Counted from the stretch's first letter, positions 6,658-15,440 are shown. The stretch: 49,885 bases of DNA from an archaeon GW2011_AR19 (GCA_000806015.1 JWKY01000001.1:107569-157453); one strand, 5' to 3'. Translations and numbers: made by a program. Notes: generated by a model not told the origin, from the sequence alone.

Positions 6658-7448
6658 TTTAATCTTTCCTCCAATTCCTTGACTGCTTGTTCGGTATAGG
6701 CCGTTAATCTTCCTAATCCGCCTCCAGCAAGATCTGTTGTATTTAATGTTTTTGCCTGCGCAACATCAAAATTATTTGCTTTTAATTTTTCATTTTTTCC
6801 TATAACTATTAATAAACCTGCATTACTTTTGTATCTTCTACCCCTCAATTTTCCTTTTCCGCTTCTAATAGTTTTTTTCTTAACAGCAATTAAAAATAAA
6901 TTATCGCCAAGTATTTTTTTTAAAGATTCTAAAAATTGTTTTGTCTTTAATTCAAGTATTTCAGATTCAACAACGAATGGAACTTCTTTGCTAAGATTTT
7001 CAATTCTTTCATATTTTTTTTCAATAAATTTTTTATTTGCAGTCGCGCTTAATGCGGATTCAAGGGCGATTTTATATTCTTTTTTATTTATTTTTAATTT
7101 TTTTAAAAAATGCAGGATTTTTGGAGGATGTGTACGCATTCCTCCTCTGGCTTGAGGAACTTCGGCAGCCGCCCAATTAAATCGTGTTCCTTTTTGTGAA
7201 AACATTTTTCTTGGAACTCTTGATTGTCCCCTTCCATAACCGCTTCTCCAGGAATGTCTTTTATGAACTATTTTCCCTTTAGCAGCGTGCTGTTTCCCTG
7301 CAACTGGCGACGGAGAATAGGGCTGCTGCCTTTTTTTTGCTTCCAACACTTTAGAAACGATGTCTTCCCTGATTTCGCTTTCAAAAACTTTTGGCAATTC
7401 AATAGTTTTTTTTGCCTGTCCATTAATATCTAAAACTTGGGTTTTCAT
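6654..7448 (-). CDS. rpl4: 50S ribosomal protein uL4
   Basis: Exit-tunnel protein. The internal loop is visible (HSWRSGYGRGQSRVPRKMFSQKG, then AAEVPQARGGMRTHPPK) along with the C-terminal LLIVIGKNEKLKANNFDVAQAKTLNTTDLAGGG. It is 264 residues, typical for archaea, and the fourth-from-last gene of the S10-like block read on this strand. Confidence 0.95.
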   Translation of the reverse strand: MKTQVLDINGQAKKTIELPKVFESEIREDIVSKVLEAKKRQQPYSPSPVAGKQHAAKGKIVHKRHSWRSGYGRGQSRVPRKMFSQKGTRFNWAAAEVPQARGGMRTHPPKILHFLKKLKINKKEYKIALESALSATANKKFIEKKYERIENLSKEVPFVVESEILELKTKQFLESLKKILGDNLFLIAVKKKTIRSGKGKLRGRRYKSNAGLLIVIGKNEKLKANNFDVAQAKTLNTTDLAGGGLGRLTAYTEQAVKELEERLK

Positions 7449-7468
7449 TTTAATTTAAATTTCGTTTT

Positions 7469-8428
7469 TCATCTTAATTTAATAAATTCATAATTCTTTT
7501 TTAATTGCATTTTGCTTCCTCTAAGAGGAGCAGTGATTAATAGCTGTCTTTTTGCAGGTCCCTGAACACTTCCAGCGAGGACAATATAGTCTGTTTTAAT
7601 ATCTCCGTAATTTTTTATGTTTTTTAATTTTTCATCGCCGCCCTTTGGGGTTTTTCCCAAGCTTATTATTTTTTGATTATAATGAACTCTTGTAAACATT
7701 CCCATTTGCCCAGCCATAGGAACTCTAAAAGTAACTCTTGGAGGATGCCACGGACCAATTGAACCAACTTTTCTCTGCCCTTTTTCAGTTTTATGGAATC
7801 TTAATTTTACTCCAAATCTTTTTACCGGTCCTGAAAATCCTTTTCCTTTTGTCAGCCCCCTTAAATCAGCAATCTGCCATCCATTAAAAACATCAAATAT
7901 AGAAATTTCTTTATTTAGATTCTCTTTGACAAATGAAAACTTTTCATCAAAATTCCCGGCAAGACCAATTTCTGCTAAATCCGGTCTTTTTTTCAAATTG
8001 ATTTTTTTTGGCTGTGAGTGCACTATAATAGAAATATCGTCATAATTTTCAGTTTTAATATCATTGATTTTTTCAGGGGTTTTTTTTGGAAGTTTAATCA
8101 CTCTTTTCAAATCTTTATCAAATTGTCCGGCAAGAATTTCTTTGGCAACTTGGTGGTTTTTATAAAACCTGACTGAAAAAATCTTAAGAGGCGGGCATTC
8201 AAGAATTGTGGCAGGAAGAATCATCTGTTTGTCTTTAACCATTGAATTTGGAGTTTTATCTTTAACAAAAGCAGAAGCCATTCCGGCTTTGTAAGCGATA
8301 AAACCTTTCAAATTTTTTGCAGAACCAGATGGGATTGCAGACCAGTTGACACTAGGTAAAAACTTTTTAGCCCTTTTTCTCGGCCAAAATTGCAAACTTC
8401 CTTTTCTCGGTGATTTTGGTGCTGCCAT
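7469..8428 (-). CDS. rpl3: 50S ribosomal protein uL3, first gene of the operon
   Basis: Peptidyl-transferase-region protein. It begins with the archaeal/eukaryotic N-terminus (PRKGSLQFWPRKRAKKFLPSV), has LTKGKGFSGPVKRFGV near residue 195 and HPPRVTFRVPMAGQMGMFTRVHYN near residue 230. Length of 319 is normal. It is the first gene of the minus-strand operon and has an archaeal TATA-like box about 75 bases upstream. Confidence 0.96.
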   Translation of the reverse strand: MAAPKSPRKGSLQFWPRKRAKKFLPSVNWSAIPSGSAKNLKGFIAYKAGMASAFVKDKTPNSMVKDKQMILPATILECPPLKIFSVRFYKNHQVAKEILAGQFDKDLKRVIKLPKKTPEKINDIKTENYDDISIIVHSQPKKINLKKRPDLAEIGLAGNFDEKFSFVKENLNKEISIFDVFNGWQIADLRGLTKGKGFSGPVKRFGVKLRFHKTEKGQRKVGSIGPWHPPRVTFRVPMAGQMGMFTRVHYNQKIISLGKTPKGGDEKLKNIKNYGDIKTDYIVLAGSVQGPAKRQLLITAPLRGSKMQLKKNYEFIKLR

Positions 8429-8500
8429 TTGTTATACTAAGTGTAGTTATTGCGGATAACATTTTATTAACCCTGGAATAAGATATTTAGAAAAAATTGA

Positions 8501-8508
8501 TTTATAAA
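8501..8508 (-). promoter_or_regulatory. TATA-like box for the ribosomal operon
   Basis: TTTATAAA about 73 bases upstream of the uL3 start on the minus strand, in the only gap (8429-8573) before this operon. It matches the archaeal TATA consensus; the start site of transcription is not visible. Confidence 0.5.
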
Positions 8509-8573
8509 GTATTCGGTGAAAAAATGGTTTGTTAAGTAAGCAGGAACCGTTTAAAATAAGAAGGTTGATTTAA

Positions 8574-9278
8574 TTACGCGCTAAAATTCTTTTCAACTTT
8601 GGTTTTTTCGCCGTCAATTTCTGCCTCTCTAATAATCTTTCCAACTCTCTTTGATTCTTCGCGGATTTTTGCAAAATCTTTTGAATTTTTTAATTCTTCC
8701 GGAATTTCAATTTTTTCAATTAAAAAAAGATGTTTAATCAGAGCATTGTTAAAATCAGGTTTTTCAAACACAAAACTTTTTCCTATTTCAGAGTCAGAAG
8801 TTTTCAGAGAGCAAAAATCAACTTTAATTTCTTCATTCTCTTTTCCGGGTTTTCCTGATTTTGGAGATTTTGGTTTTATTTTTAAAACATCCTCGCCAAC
8901 TGAAAAGCTTAAGGCAAAAAAAGTTTTTGGGAATTTTTCCAATAATTCAAGAATTTCTTTTCCGGACATTTCACTTTCAATTAAATATCTTTTAACACCA
9001 TGAAATTGCTTGATTTCCTTAAATTTAATTTCATTTTTTAAATCAGATGTAGAAATAATTGCACCCGTAACCAGTGTTTTTCTCTCGCCTAATTTTTTAG
9101 CTATTGCTTTTACGAGTTCATTGGCAAATTCTGCAGAAGTTTTTATTTTGTATCCCGATTTAGATTTTTTTGCTTCAACCAAAGCTCTGTTTCTAAATTC
9201 CCCCTTACTGAATTTTTGAAATTGCAGGTGAATAGAATTATCTATTTGATTATCAAATATTTTTTTTATGAAATTCAT
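8574..9278 (-). CDS. Conserved-looking protein of unknown function, 234 aa
   Basis: I do not recognise the family. It is a soluble, charged alpha/beta protein without membrane segments or Cys clusters. There is a Lys/Pro/Gly-rich linker near residues 130-150 (KIKPKSPKSGKPGKENEE) that may join two domains. It is transcribed toward uL3 just upstream of the ribosomal promoter and has its own gap on both sides. The long open frame and ordinary codon use support it being a real gene. Confidence 0.7.
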   Translation of the reverse strand: MNFIKKIFDNQIDNSIHLQFQKFSKGEFRNRALVEAKKSKSGYKIKTSAEFANELVKAIAKKLGERKTLVTGAIISTSDLKNEIKFKEIKQFHGVKRYLIESEMSGKEILELLEKFPKTFFALSFSVGEDVLKIKPKSPKSGKPGKENEEIKVDFCSLKTSDSEIGKSFVFEKPDFNNALIKHLFLIEKIEIPEELKNSKDFAKIREESKRVGKIIREAEIDGEKTKVEKNFSA

Positions 9279-9363
9279 ATTACCTGTCGAATAAATTAGT
9301 TTATAAATTTTACTTGTAAGAATAATTGAATATCTTTTCCTAACAAATCCAAAAAAGATTACC

Positions 9364-9371
9364 TTTATAAA
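9364..9371 (+). promoter_or_regulatory. TATA-like box for the AI-2E-type permease gene
   Basis: TTTATAAA 35 bases before the ATG at 9406. The preceding gene is on the other strand, so this is a plausible divergent promoter. Confidence 0.45.
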
Positions 9372-9405
9372 TTTGTATGCTCTTTAAATAATCGGGGAAA
9401 AAAGA

Positions 9406-10458
9406 ATGGAAAAAGAATATTTTAAAAATTTTACTTCTACCGGGATAATCTTAATTTTATTAGTGCTTTCTTTCTTTTTGCTAAAGCCAATTCTTTTATC
9501 TGTTATAATGGGGATTATTCTTGGGTATCTTTTTTACCCGCTTTACAAAAGAACTAAAAATCTTATAAAATCGGAATATATTTCGGCTCTTTTAATGTGT
9601 CTTATTCTCACAGCGATAATCTTTCTTCCAATGTGGTTTTTAACACCGATTTTAATTAAACAATCTCTTAATTTTTATGCATCTTCGCAACAAATTGATT
9701 TTGTAACCCCCCTTAAACAAATTTTTCCAAATGTATTTGCTTCTGAACAATTTTCCCAAGAAGTAGGCTCTGCAGTTTATTCTTTTGTAGTAAAGATTTC
9801 TAATTCACTTACGAATATCTTCTCAAAATTAATCAGCGATTTCCCAATTTTGCTATTGCAGTTTTTTATTGTATTTTTTGTGTTTTTTATTGTATTGAAA
9901 GACCAGGAAAAATTTGTTGAATATCTCAGAAGCCTCCTGCCTTTCTCAAAAGATGTTGAAAATAAATTATTTAAATCTTCAAGAGAAATTACCACTTCAA
10001 TATTTTATGGACAGATATTTTTAGGAATAATAATGGGACTTCTTGTAGGCATTAGTTTTTATATTTTTAATATTCCTAATGCATTTATTTTAACTATTCT
10101 GGCAGCTATTGCAGGAGTTCTTCCGATTATTGGAACATCAATCGTTTGGATTCCGGTGGTCATTTATCTTTTTGTAACTGGAAGCACTTATCCTGCAATT
10201 GGCGTGATTTTATTTGGAATTTTGTCTTCAAGTCTTGAGAATTTCATTAAGCCGGTAATCCTCTCCAGATGGATAAACTTGCATCCAGTAATAATCATGG
10301 TTGGGATGGTCGGAGGAACATTTCTTTTTGGAATTCTTGGAATAATTTTGGGTCCTTTAATCCTTGCGTATCTTTTGATAGTTTTAGAAATGTATAGAGA
10401 CAAAAAAACTCCCGGAGTTTTTATAACTCCTCCACAGCATATTCAACAACTAAGTTAG
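9406..10458 (+). CDS. AI-2E family membrane permease
   Basis: Polytopic membrane protein of the AI-2E/PerM family (350 residues, usual length). Seven or so hydrophobic segments can be read, with the typical order: two near the N-terminus (residues 10-40, 62-85), a long soluble stretch, then paired helices from about 150 onward. The motif GILGIILGPLILAYLLI near the C-terminus is characteristic. Members move small solutes or ions; the substrate cannot be told here. Confidence 0.85.
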   Translation: MEKEYFKNFTSTGIILILLVLSFFLLKPILLSVIMGIILGYLFYPLYKRTKNLIKSEYISALLMCLILTAIIFLPMWFLTPILIKQSLNFYASSQQIDFVTPLKQIFPNVFASEQFSQEVGSAVYSFVVKISNSLTNIFSKLISDFPILLLQFFIVFFVFFIVLKDQEKFVEYLRSLLPFSKDVENKLFKSSREITTSIFYGQIFLGIIMGLLVGISFYIFNIPNAFILTILAAIAGVLPIIGTSIVWIPVVIYLFVTGSTYPAIGVILFGILSSSLENFIKPVILSRWINLHPVIIMVGMVGGTFLFGILGIILGPLILAYLLIVLEMYRDKKTPGVFITPPQHIQQLS

Positions 10459-10592
10459 CAGTCTTGAAAAAGTTAAACCAATTAATAGTCAAAAATTCGC
10501 ACCTTGAAAATTTTGGCGAATTTTAGCACTCCGTTTAATATTTGTCGCCCTTCAGGGATTTTTTTGAAACAAGAAATTTTAAAAACAATCTA

Positions 10593-10958
10593 TCACTGAC
10601 AATTGCATAAATCGCAATTTTTTGAAATATTTTTATCTTGTTTTTTGTGCAACTCGCATAAACTCTTAGTTCCCCTCAAATTCAGGCAAAGTTTAAAAAA
10701 ATATTCTTTTGAATGCTTTTTATCTAAAATAATTTTTTTTGCAGATTTTCTAATCTTTTCAATTTCCTCTTTTGAGAATTTTAAATTTTGAGCCCGCTTG
10801 GATTTTTGATATTGTGAAATAGCGCTTTCAGTTACACCTAAAATTTCAGAAATTTTTTTTTGGCTTAATTTAAAATCTGAGATGAAGATTTTTGTCAGCT
10901 CTCTCCTAATTGCAGGAATGAGATACCAAACTTCAAGTTCTTGAGGCATAAGTTCCAT
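10593..10958 (-). CDS. HTH regulator with C-terminal Cys cluster, divergent from suf
   Basis: DNA-binding regulator. The helix-turn-helix is LSQKKISEILGVTESAISQYQ (about residues 31-51), of the archaeal COG2522-like type. The C-terminus holds Cys in C(93-ish)LNLRG, CELHKK and CDLCNCQ, enough to bind an Fe-S cluster or zinc. It is divergent from sufB with an 80-base gap containing a perfect 20-base inverted repeat. I infer a Fe-S-sensing repressor of the suf genes, analogous in role to SufR or IscR but unrelated in fold to IscR. Confidence 0.75.
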   Translation of the reverse strand: MELMPQELEVWYLIPAIRRELTKIFISDFKLSQKKISEILGVTESAISQYQKSKRAQNLKFSKEEIEKIRKSAKKIILDKKHSKEYFFKLCLNLRGTKSLCELHKKQDKNISKNCDLCNCQ

Positions 10959-11020
10959 TTAATTTTAAATAAAAAAGAGTATTTAATAATTTCTAATAGC
11001 AAAAATCTTAAATACCTAAA

Positions 11021-11040
11021 ATCTTAACAATAGTTAAGAT
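11021..11040. promoter_or_regulatory. 20-bp perfect inverted repeat at the sufB start (operator)
   Basis: ATCTTAAC-AATA-GTTAAGAT, an 8-bp perfect dyad. Its last two bases are the AT of the sufB ATG (11039). A half-like ATCTTAA sits at 11004-11010, overlapping a TATA-like TTAAATAC about 27 bases before the ATG. That fits a leaderless transcript whose start is covered by a repressor. Confidence 0.7.
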
Positions 11041-12517
11041 GACTGACTTAAATATTATTCAAGAGAAAAAAATAGAAATAAACAGGAATGAAAAACAGAA
11101 AGTTTTTCAACAAACTCGCCCAAGCGTGGTCGAGTTAAACAGGGAAAACTACGACCATTATAATCCTGAAAACCTTATTTTTAAAGCAGAACCAGGCATA
11201 ACAGAAAAATTAGTAAGGCAAATTTCTAAAGATAAAAATGAGCCGGAATGGATGCTTGAAAAAAGACTTTTAGGTTTGAGAATATTTAATGAAAAACCCC
11301 TGCCAAATTTTGGGCCAAATCTTTCAGAACTTGACCTCTCAAAAATAATTTATTACCTGAAACCAAATGCTCAAAAAAATTCCAGATCTTGGAAAGAGGT
11401 TCCGAAAGAAATTAGGAATACTTATGAAAAACTTGGGATTCCTCAGGCAGAAATAAATGCATTGGGCGGGGTCGGGGCGCAATATGAAAGTGAAATAGTA
11501 TATCATAATCTAAAAAAAGATTTGGAAAAAAAAGGCGTTGTTTTTTTAGATATGGATGAAGCTGTTAAAAAATATCCGGAACTTGTAAAAAAATATTTTA
11601 TGACTAACTGCGTTCCAATAAACTTGCACAAATTTTCTGCTCTGCATGCTGCCGTCTGGAGCGGCGGAACATTTATTTATATTCCTAAAAATGTAAAAGT
11701 GAATATTCCGTTGCAAGCGTATTTTAGGATGAACGCAAAAAAAGGAGGACAATTTGAACATACTTTAATTATCGTCGATGAAAACGCTGAAATACATTAT
11801 ATTGAAGGTTGTTCAAGCCCAGTATATTCAGAAAATTCTTTGCATGCCGGGTGTGTTGAAATTCATGTTTTAAAAAATGCCAGAGCAAAATATACCAGCA
11901 TTGAAAATTGGTCAAAAAATGTTTATAATTTAAATACAAAACGCGCAATTGTTCACGAAAATGCGATTATGGAATGGATTAATGGAAATCTTGGTTCAAA
12001 AATTACGATGCTTTATCCGTGCAGTGTCTTAATTGGAAAAAATGCAAAAACAGATTATATCGGAATTGCTTATGCTGGAAAAGACCAATATCAAGACACG
12101 GGGTGCAAAGTTTATCATTTAGCTGAAAATACAAGCTCTTCAATTTTAAGCAAAGGCATCAGCATGTCTGGAGGAATAAGTTCTTACAGGGGATTGGTTC
12201 AAATAAAAAAAGGGGCAATAAATTCAAAATCTAATGTCCGATGCGACGGATTAATGCTCGACAATTTTTCAAAAGCGTTGACTTTTCCAGCAATGGATGT
12301 TCATGAAAATGATGTTAAGGTCGCGCATGAAGCAGCTGTTGGAAATATCGAAGAGAGCCAATTATTTTATTTAATGTCGAGGGGATTAAGCGAAGATGAA
12401 GCAATTAAACTCATTGTCGCCGGATTCATAGAACCTTTAATAAAAGCTCTTCCATTAGAATATGCAGTTGAATTAAACAGGTTAATTGAATTAGAAATAG
12501 AGAATTCTGTTTGTTGA
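11039..12517 (+). CDS. sufB: Fe-S cluster assembly scaffold SufB
   Basis: SufB/D-family scaffold of the SUF system that works with the ATPase SufC. Typical segments are NEPEWMLEKRLLGLRIFNEKPLP, the beta-helix core ending LFYLMSRGLSEDEAIKLIVAGFIEPL, and the internal VRCDGLMLDNFSKALTFPAMDVHENDVKVAHEAAVG. No sufD is nearby, matching the SufBC arrangement considered ancestral. Residues about 18-36 are encoded by a palindromic element also found in the gene at 22478-23350. Length is 492. Confidence 0.95.
   Translation: MTDLNIIQEKKIEINRNEKQKVFQQTRPSVVELNRENYDHYNPENLIFKAEPGITEKLVRQISKDKNEPEWMLEKRLLGLRIFNEKPLPNFGPNLSELDLSKIIYYLKPNAQKNSRSWKEVPKEIRNTYEKLGIPQAEINALGGVGAQYESEIVYHNLKKDLEKKGVVFLDMDEAVKKYPELVKKYFMTNCVPINLHKFSALHAAVWSGGTFIYIPKNVKVNIPLQAYFRMNAKKGGQFEHTLIIVDENAEIHYIEGCSSPVYSENSLHAGCVEIHVLKNARAKYTSIENWSKNVYNLNTKRAIVHENAIMEWINGNLGSKITMLYPCSVLIGKNAKTDYIGIAYAGKDQYQDTGCKVYHLAENTSSSILSKGISMSGGISSYRGLVQIKKGAINSKSNVRCDGLMLDNFSKALTFPAMDVHENDVKVAHEAAVGNIEESQLFYLMSRGLSEDEAIKLIVAGFIEPLIKALPLEYAVELNRLIELEIENSVC
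11090..11135 (+). repeat. Composite palindromic element inside sufB
   Basis: Hairpin GAAAAAC-AGAAA-GTTTTTC (11090-11108) followed by ACTCGCCC-AAGCGT-GGTCGAGT (11114-11135, one mismatch in the stem). The same two-hairpin order occurs on the minus strand at 23283-23329 within another coding sequence, in a different reading frame. Confidence 0.75.
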
Positions 12518-12519
12518 AA

Positions 12520-13716
12520 ATGAACTCATTTAAAAAAGATTTTCCAATATTTAAGAATAATCCAAAATTAGTTTATTTAGACAGCGCCTCAACATCCCAA
12601 AAACCAAAACAGGTTATAAAAGCAATTTCAGATTTTTATGAAAAAGAAAATGCAAACATCCATAGAGGAATTTATGCCTTAAGTGAAAATGCAACCAAAA
12701 AATACATTTTGGCTAGGGAAACTATTGCAAAATTTATTAACGCCGAAACAAATGAAATTATTTTTACAAAAAATACAACTGAATCAATTAATCTTTTATC
12801 TAATGTTTTAAAAGAAATTTTGCCAAAAGGAAAAAATGAAATAGTTTTAACAGAAATGGAGCATCATTCTAATCTTGTCACTTGGCAGGAATTTGCAAAA
12901 AAATATCATTTTAAATTAAAATTTATCCCAATTACTAAAAACTATGAATTAGATTATGAAAAGGCAAAAAAAATTATTAATGACAAAACGGCGATTCTTG
13001 GGGTTGCCCATATTTCAAATGTTTTTGGAACAATAAACAACATTGAATTTTTAGTATCTCTTGCAAAAGAAAAAAAAGCAATAACAATAATTGATGCTGC
13101 TCAAAGTGTCCAGCATCTTAAAATAAATGTTAAAAAAATTGGCTGTGATTTTTTGGCTTTTTCTGGCCATAAAATGTTTGGCCCTCTTGGAATTGGCGTT
13201 CTTTATGGAAAAAAAGAACTTTTAGAAAAACTTCCCCCTTTTCAATTTGGGGGCGGAATGATAAATTCAGTAATTTATGAAGATGCAACTTTTCTTGATA
13301 TTCCGGAAAAATTTGAAGCCGGAACACAAAATATTGCAGGAGCAATAAGTCTTGCAGAGGCTATAAAGTATATAGAAAAAATAAAAATAGAAAAGATTGA
13401 AAGGTATGAAAAAGAACTTTTAGATTATACTTTAAAAAAATTAAAATCAATTGATGGGATTGAACTTTATCTGCCTAAAAAACAAAGTTCAATTATATCA
13501 TTTAATCTTTTCGGAATTCATCAGCATGATGTTGCACAAATTTTAAGCGACAATAAAATATGCATTCGCGCAGGGCATCACTGCTGCATGCCTTTAATGA
13601 AAAAACTTAAAACTCAGGGAACTTGCAGAATAAGTTTTTCTATTTATAACACTAAAGAAGATGTAGATAAATTAATTGAGGGGTTAAAAAAAGTTAAGGA
13701 GGTTTTTAGAGAATGA
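12520..13716 (+). CDS. sufS: Cysteine desulfurase SufS
   Basis: PLP enzyme that supplies sulfur from L-cysteine for cluster assembly. The PLP lysine is in FSGHKMFGPLGIG, the active-site cysteine region is IRAGHHCCMP near residue 355, and the N-terminal VYLDSASTSQKP is typical of class V aminotransferases. I chose the ATG at 12520 (MNSFKKDFPIF); a TTG at 12511 would overlap sufB. It is 3 bases past the sufB stop and overlaps the next gene by 4 bases. Confidence 0.95.
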   Translation: MNSFKKDFPIFKNNPKLVYLDSASTSQKPKQVIKAISDFYEKENANIHRGIYALSENATKKYILARETIAKFINAETNEIIFTKNTTESINLLSNVLKEILPKGKNEIVLTEMEHHSNLVTWQEFAKKYHFKLKFIPITKNYELDYEKAKKIINDKTAILGVAHISNVFGTINNIEFLVSLAKEKKAITIIDAAQSVQHLKINVKKIGCDFLAFSGHKMFGPLGIGVLYGKKELLEKLPPFQFGGGMINSVIYEDATFLDIPEKFEAGTQNIAGAISLAEAIKYIEKIKIEKIERYEKELLDYTLKKLKSIDGIELYLPKKQSSIISFNLFGIHQHDVAQILSDNKICIRAGHHCCMPLMKKLKTQGTCRISFSIYNTKEDVDKLIEGLKKVKEVFRE

Positions 13717-14063
13717 ATATAGGGAAAATTGGAAAATTGAAAATAAAAGATTTACTTATCGAACTATTTGTCACACCGAAGACAAAAGAATTTCTGTATC
13801 AGAAAGGTTTTTCTAAAAAAGAACTTAACGATTATTTAATTAAAGAAAAAAGGCTAAAATTATTTGTTGAAGGGCTAAAATTTTCCAGTAAAAAAGGCAA
13901 GATAATTATATACGGAGCAACAGAGGGAGTACCCACAGAAAACCCTGAAAGAATAGAAGAGAAAATTTATGGGAAGGGAATTTATTCAACAACTACGATT
14001 TATAAAAACCCCTTTCAAAATGCAGTTATCTTTTTTAAAATTATGGGGGCAAAATTTAGATGA
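13713..14063 (+). CDS. Unknown protein embedded in the suf operon
   Basis: A 116-residue soluble protein I do not recognise. It overlaps sufS by 4 bases at its start and sufU by 4 bases at its end, so it is tightly coupled with Fe-S assembly. It has no cysteine, arguing against a scaffold or sulfur-carrier role. The pattern GKIIIYGATEGVPTENPERIEEKIYGKGIYSTTTIYK suggests a compact beta domain after an N-terminal helical half. A role as a chaperone or regulator of SufS/SufU is only a guess. Confidence 0.75.
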   Translation: MNIGKIGKLKIKDLLIELFVTPKTKEFLYQKGFSKKELNDYLIKEKRLKLFVEGLKFSSKKGKIIIYGATEGVPTENPERIEEKIYGKGIYSTTTIYKNPFQNAVIFFKIMGAKFR

Positions 14064-14434
14064 CATTAGAAATTTACAAAGAACATATTCTTGATTTGTA
14101 TAAAAATCCGCATAATAAAGGAAATTTAAAAAATCCAACTTATGAATTTTCAAAAAATAATCCTATTTGCGGGGATGAAATCAAAATTCAAATTCTTGCA
14201 AAAAATAATAAAATAGCAGATATCAAATTCTGCGGACAGGGATGCGTGATATCTCAAGCCTCTGCTTCTTTATTAACAGATAAAATAAAAAATCTCTCAA
14301 TAAATAAAATTAAAAAATTAAATAAAGAACATATCTTAGAAATGTTAAAAATTCCTATTTCATATACAAGAATTAAATGTGCTTTGCTGCCATTGGAAGC
14401 TGTGAGAGGGGCTTTGGAAAATGTTAGAAATTAA
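14060..14434 (+). CDS. sufU: SufU/IscU-type scaffold or sulfur-transfer protein
   Basis: IscU-fold protein. The three ligand cysteines are present: NPICGDE (near residue 37), GQGCVIS (near 59) and RIKCALLP (near 107), with the Asp after the first Cys. Length is 124. It overlaps the upstream gene by 4 bases and sufC by 14. In systems with SufB this protein usually transfers sulfur from SufS, which fits this operon. Confidence 0.9.
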   Translation: MTLEIYKEHILDLYKNPHNKGNLKNPTYEFSKNNPICGDEIKIQILAKNNKIADIKFCGQGCVISQASASLLTDKIKNLSINKIKKLNKEHILEMLKIPISYTRIKCALLPLEAVRGALENVRN

Positions 14435-15152
14435 AAATCTCCATGTTGAAATTGAGGGAAAAGAAATTATCAAAGGAATTAATTTAAAATTTGAAAAAGG
14501 AAAGATTTATGCTTTAATGGGTCCAAATGGTTCTGGAAAATCAACTCTTGCGAATGTAATAATGGGAAATCCAGAATACAAGATAACAAAGGGAAAAATT
14601 TTTTTAAATGGAAAAGATATCACAAATTTAAATCCAGATCAAAAAGCAAAAAATGGAATTTTCTTAAGTTTTCAAAATCCAAGTGAAATTGAAGGGGTTA
14701 CAATTTCAAATTTTTTAAGAATGGCTTTAAATAATTCGAAAAATAAAAAAATTTCTGTCCCGGATTTTCACAAATTATTGAAAGAAAAATTAAAACTTTT
14801 AAAAATGCCTGAAAATTTTTCTGAAAGATATTTAAATCAAGGTTTTTCAGGAGGAGAAAAAAAGAAATCTGAAATCTTGCAATTAAATATCTTAAATCCA
14901 AAAGTTGCAATTTTAGATGAAACAGATTCCGGGCTTGACATTGATGCCTTAAAAGTAATTGCTTCAGGAGTAAAAAATTTAATGAATAAAGAAAAAATAA
15001 TCGTTATTATCACTCATTATAAAAGGATTTTAAAATATCTCAAACCGGATAAACTTTCTGTTATGGTGGATGGAAAAATAGTTCTTGAGGGAGGGCATAA
15101 ATTAGTTGACCAGTTAGAAAAAAAAGGATATGGGTGGATTGAAAAAAATTAA
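14421..15152 (+). CDS. sufC: Fe-S assembly ATPase SufC
   Basis: ABC-type ATPase partner of SufB. Walker A is GPNGSGKSTL (residues 33-42), the signature is FSGGEKKKSEILQ (about 143-155) and Walker B is VAILDETDSGLDIDAL (about 162-177), the DETDSGLD form typical of SufC. The D-loop and switch His (VIITHYKRIL) follow. Length 243 is normal. It is the last gene of the operon. Confidence 0.95.
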   Translation: MLEIKNLHVEIEGKEIIKGINLKFEKGKIYALMGPNGSGKSTLANVIMGNPEYKITKGKIFLNGKDITNLNPDQKAKNGIFLSFQNPSEIEGVTISNFLRMALNNSKNKKISVPDFHKLLKEKLKLLKMPENFSERYLNQGFSGGEKKKSEILQLNILNPKVAILDETDSGLDIDALKVIASGVKNLMNKEKIIVIITHYKRILKYLKPDKLSVMVDGKIVLEGGHKLVDQLEKKGYGWIEKN

Positions 15153-15232
15153 AATGTTAAAATTCTCAAAATTTTTAAACATAATAATTCTATTATAAAA
15201 GTTTTTATATTCCATCAAATTAATTTTATCAT

Positions 15233-15316
15233 GCGGAATTGCCGGAGTGGTCAAACGGGCGAGATTAAGGCTCTCGTGGCTTAGTGCCTGCAAAGGTTCG
15301 AACCCTTTATTCCGCA
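15233..15316 (+). tRNA. tRNA-Leu (anticodon AAG)
   Basis: Class II tRNA of 84 bases. Acceptor GCGGAAT pairs with ATTCCGC, discriminator A, T arm AAAGG-TTCGAAC-CCTTT, and a long variable arm. The anticodon stem CGAGA/TCTCG has five pairs around TTAAGGC, giving AAG. The alternative register that would give TAA breaks one of five pairs. CCA is not encoded. A34 is unusual in archaea. Confidence 0.85.
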
Positions 15317-15369
15317 TTTTCTTTTTCATAACATTTAAAAAAGTTTAAGATTATCCAAATTAAGACTTT

Positions 15370-15440
15370 GCGTGAGTGGTCTAATGGTATGATTTCTCGC
15401 TTCCAACGAGACGACCCGGGTTCGATTCCCGGCTCGCGCA
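15370..15440 (+). tRNA. tRNA-Gly (anticodon TCC)
   Basis: Class I tRNA of 71 bases. Acceptor GCGTGAG pairs with CTCGCGC (one G-T), anticodon stem TCTCG/CGAGA around loop CTTCCAA, T arm CCGGG-TTCGATT-CCCGG, discriminator A. CCA is not encoded. It lies 53 bases after the tRNA-Leu gene. Confidence 0.93.
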
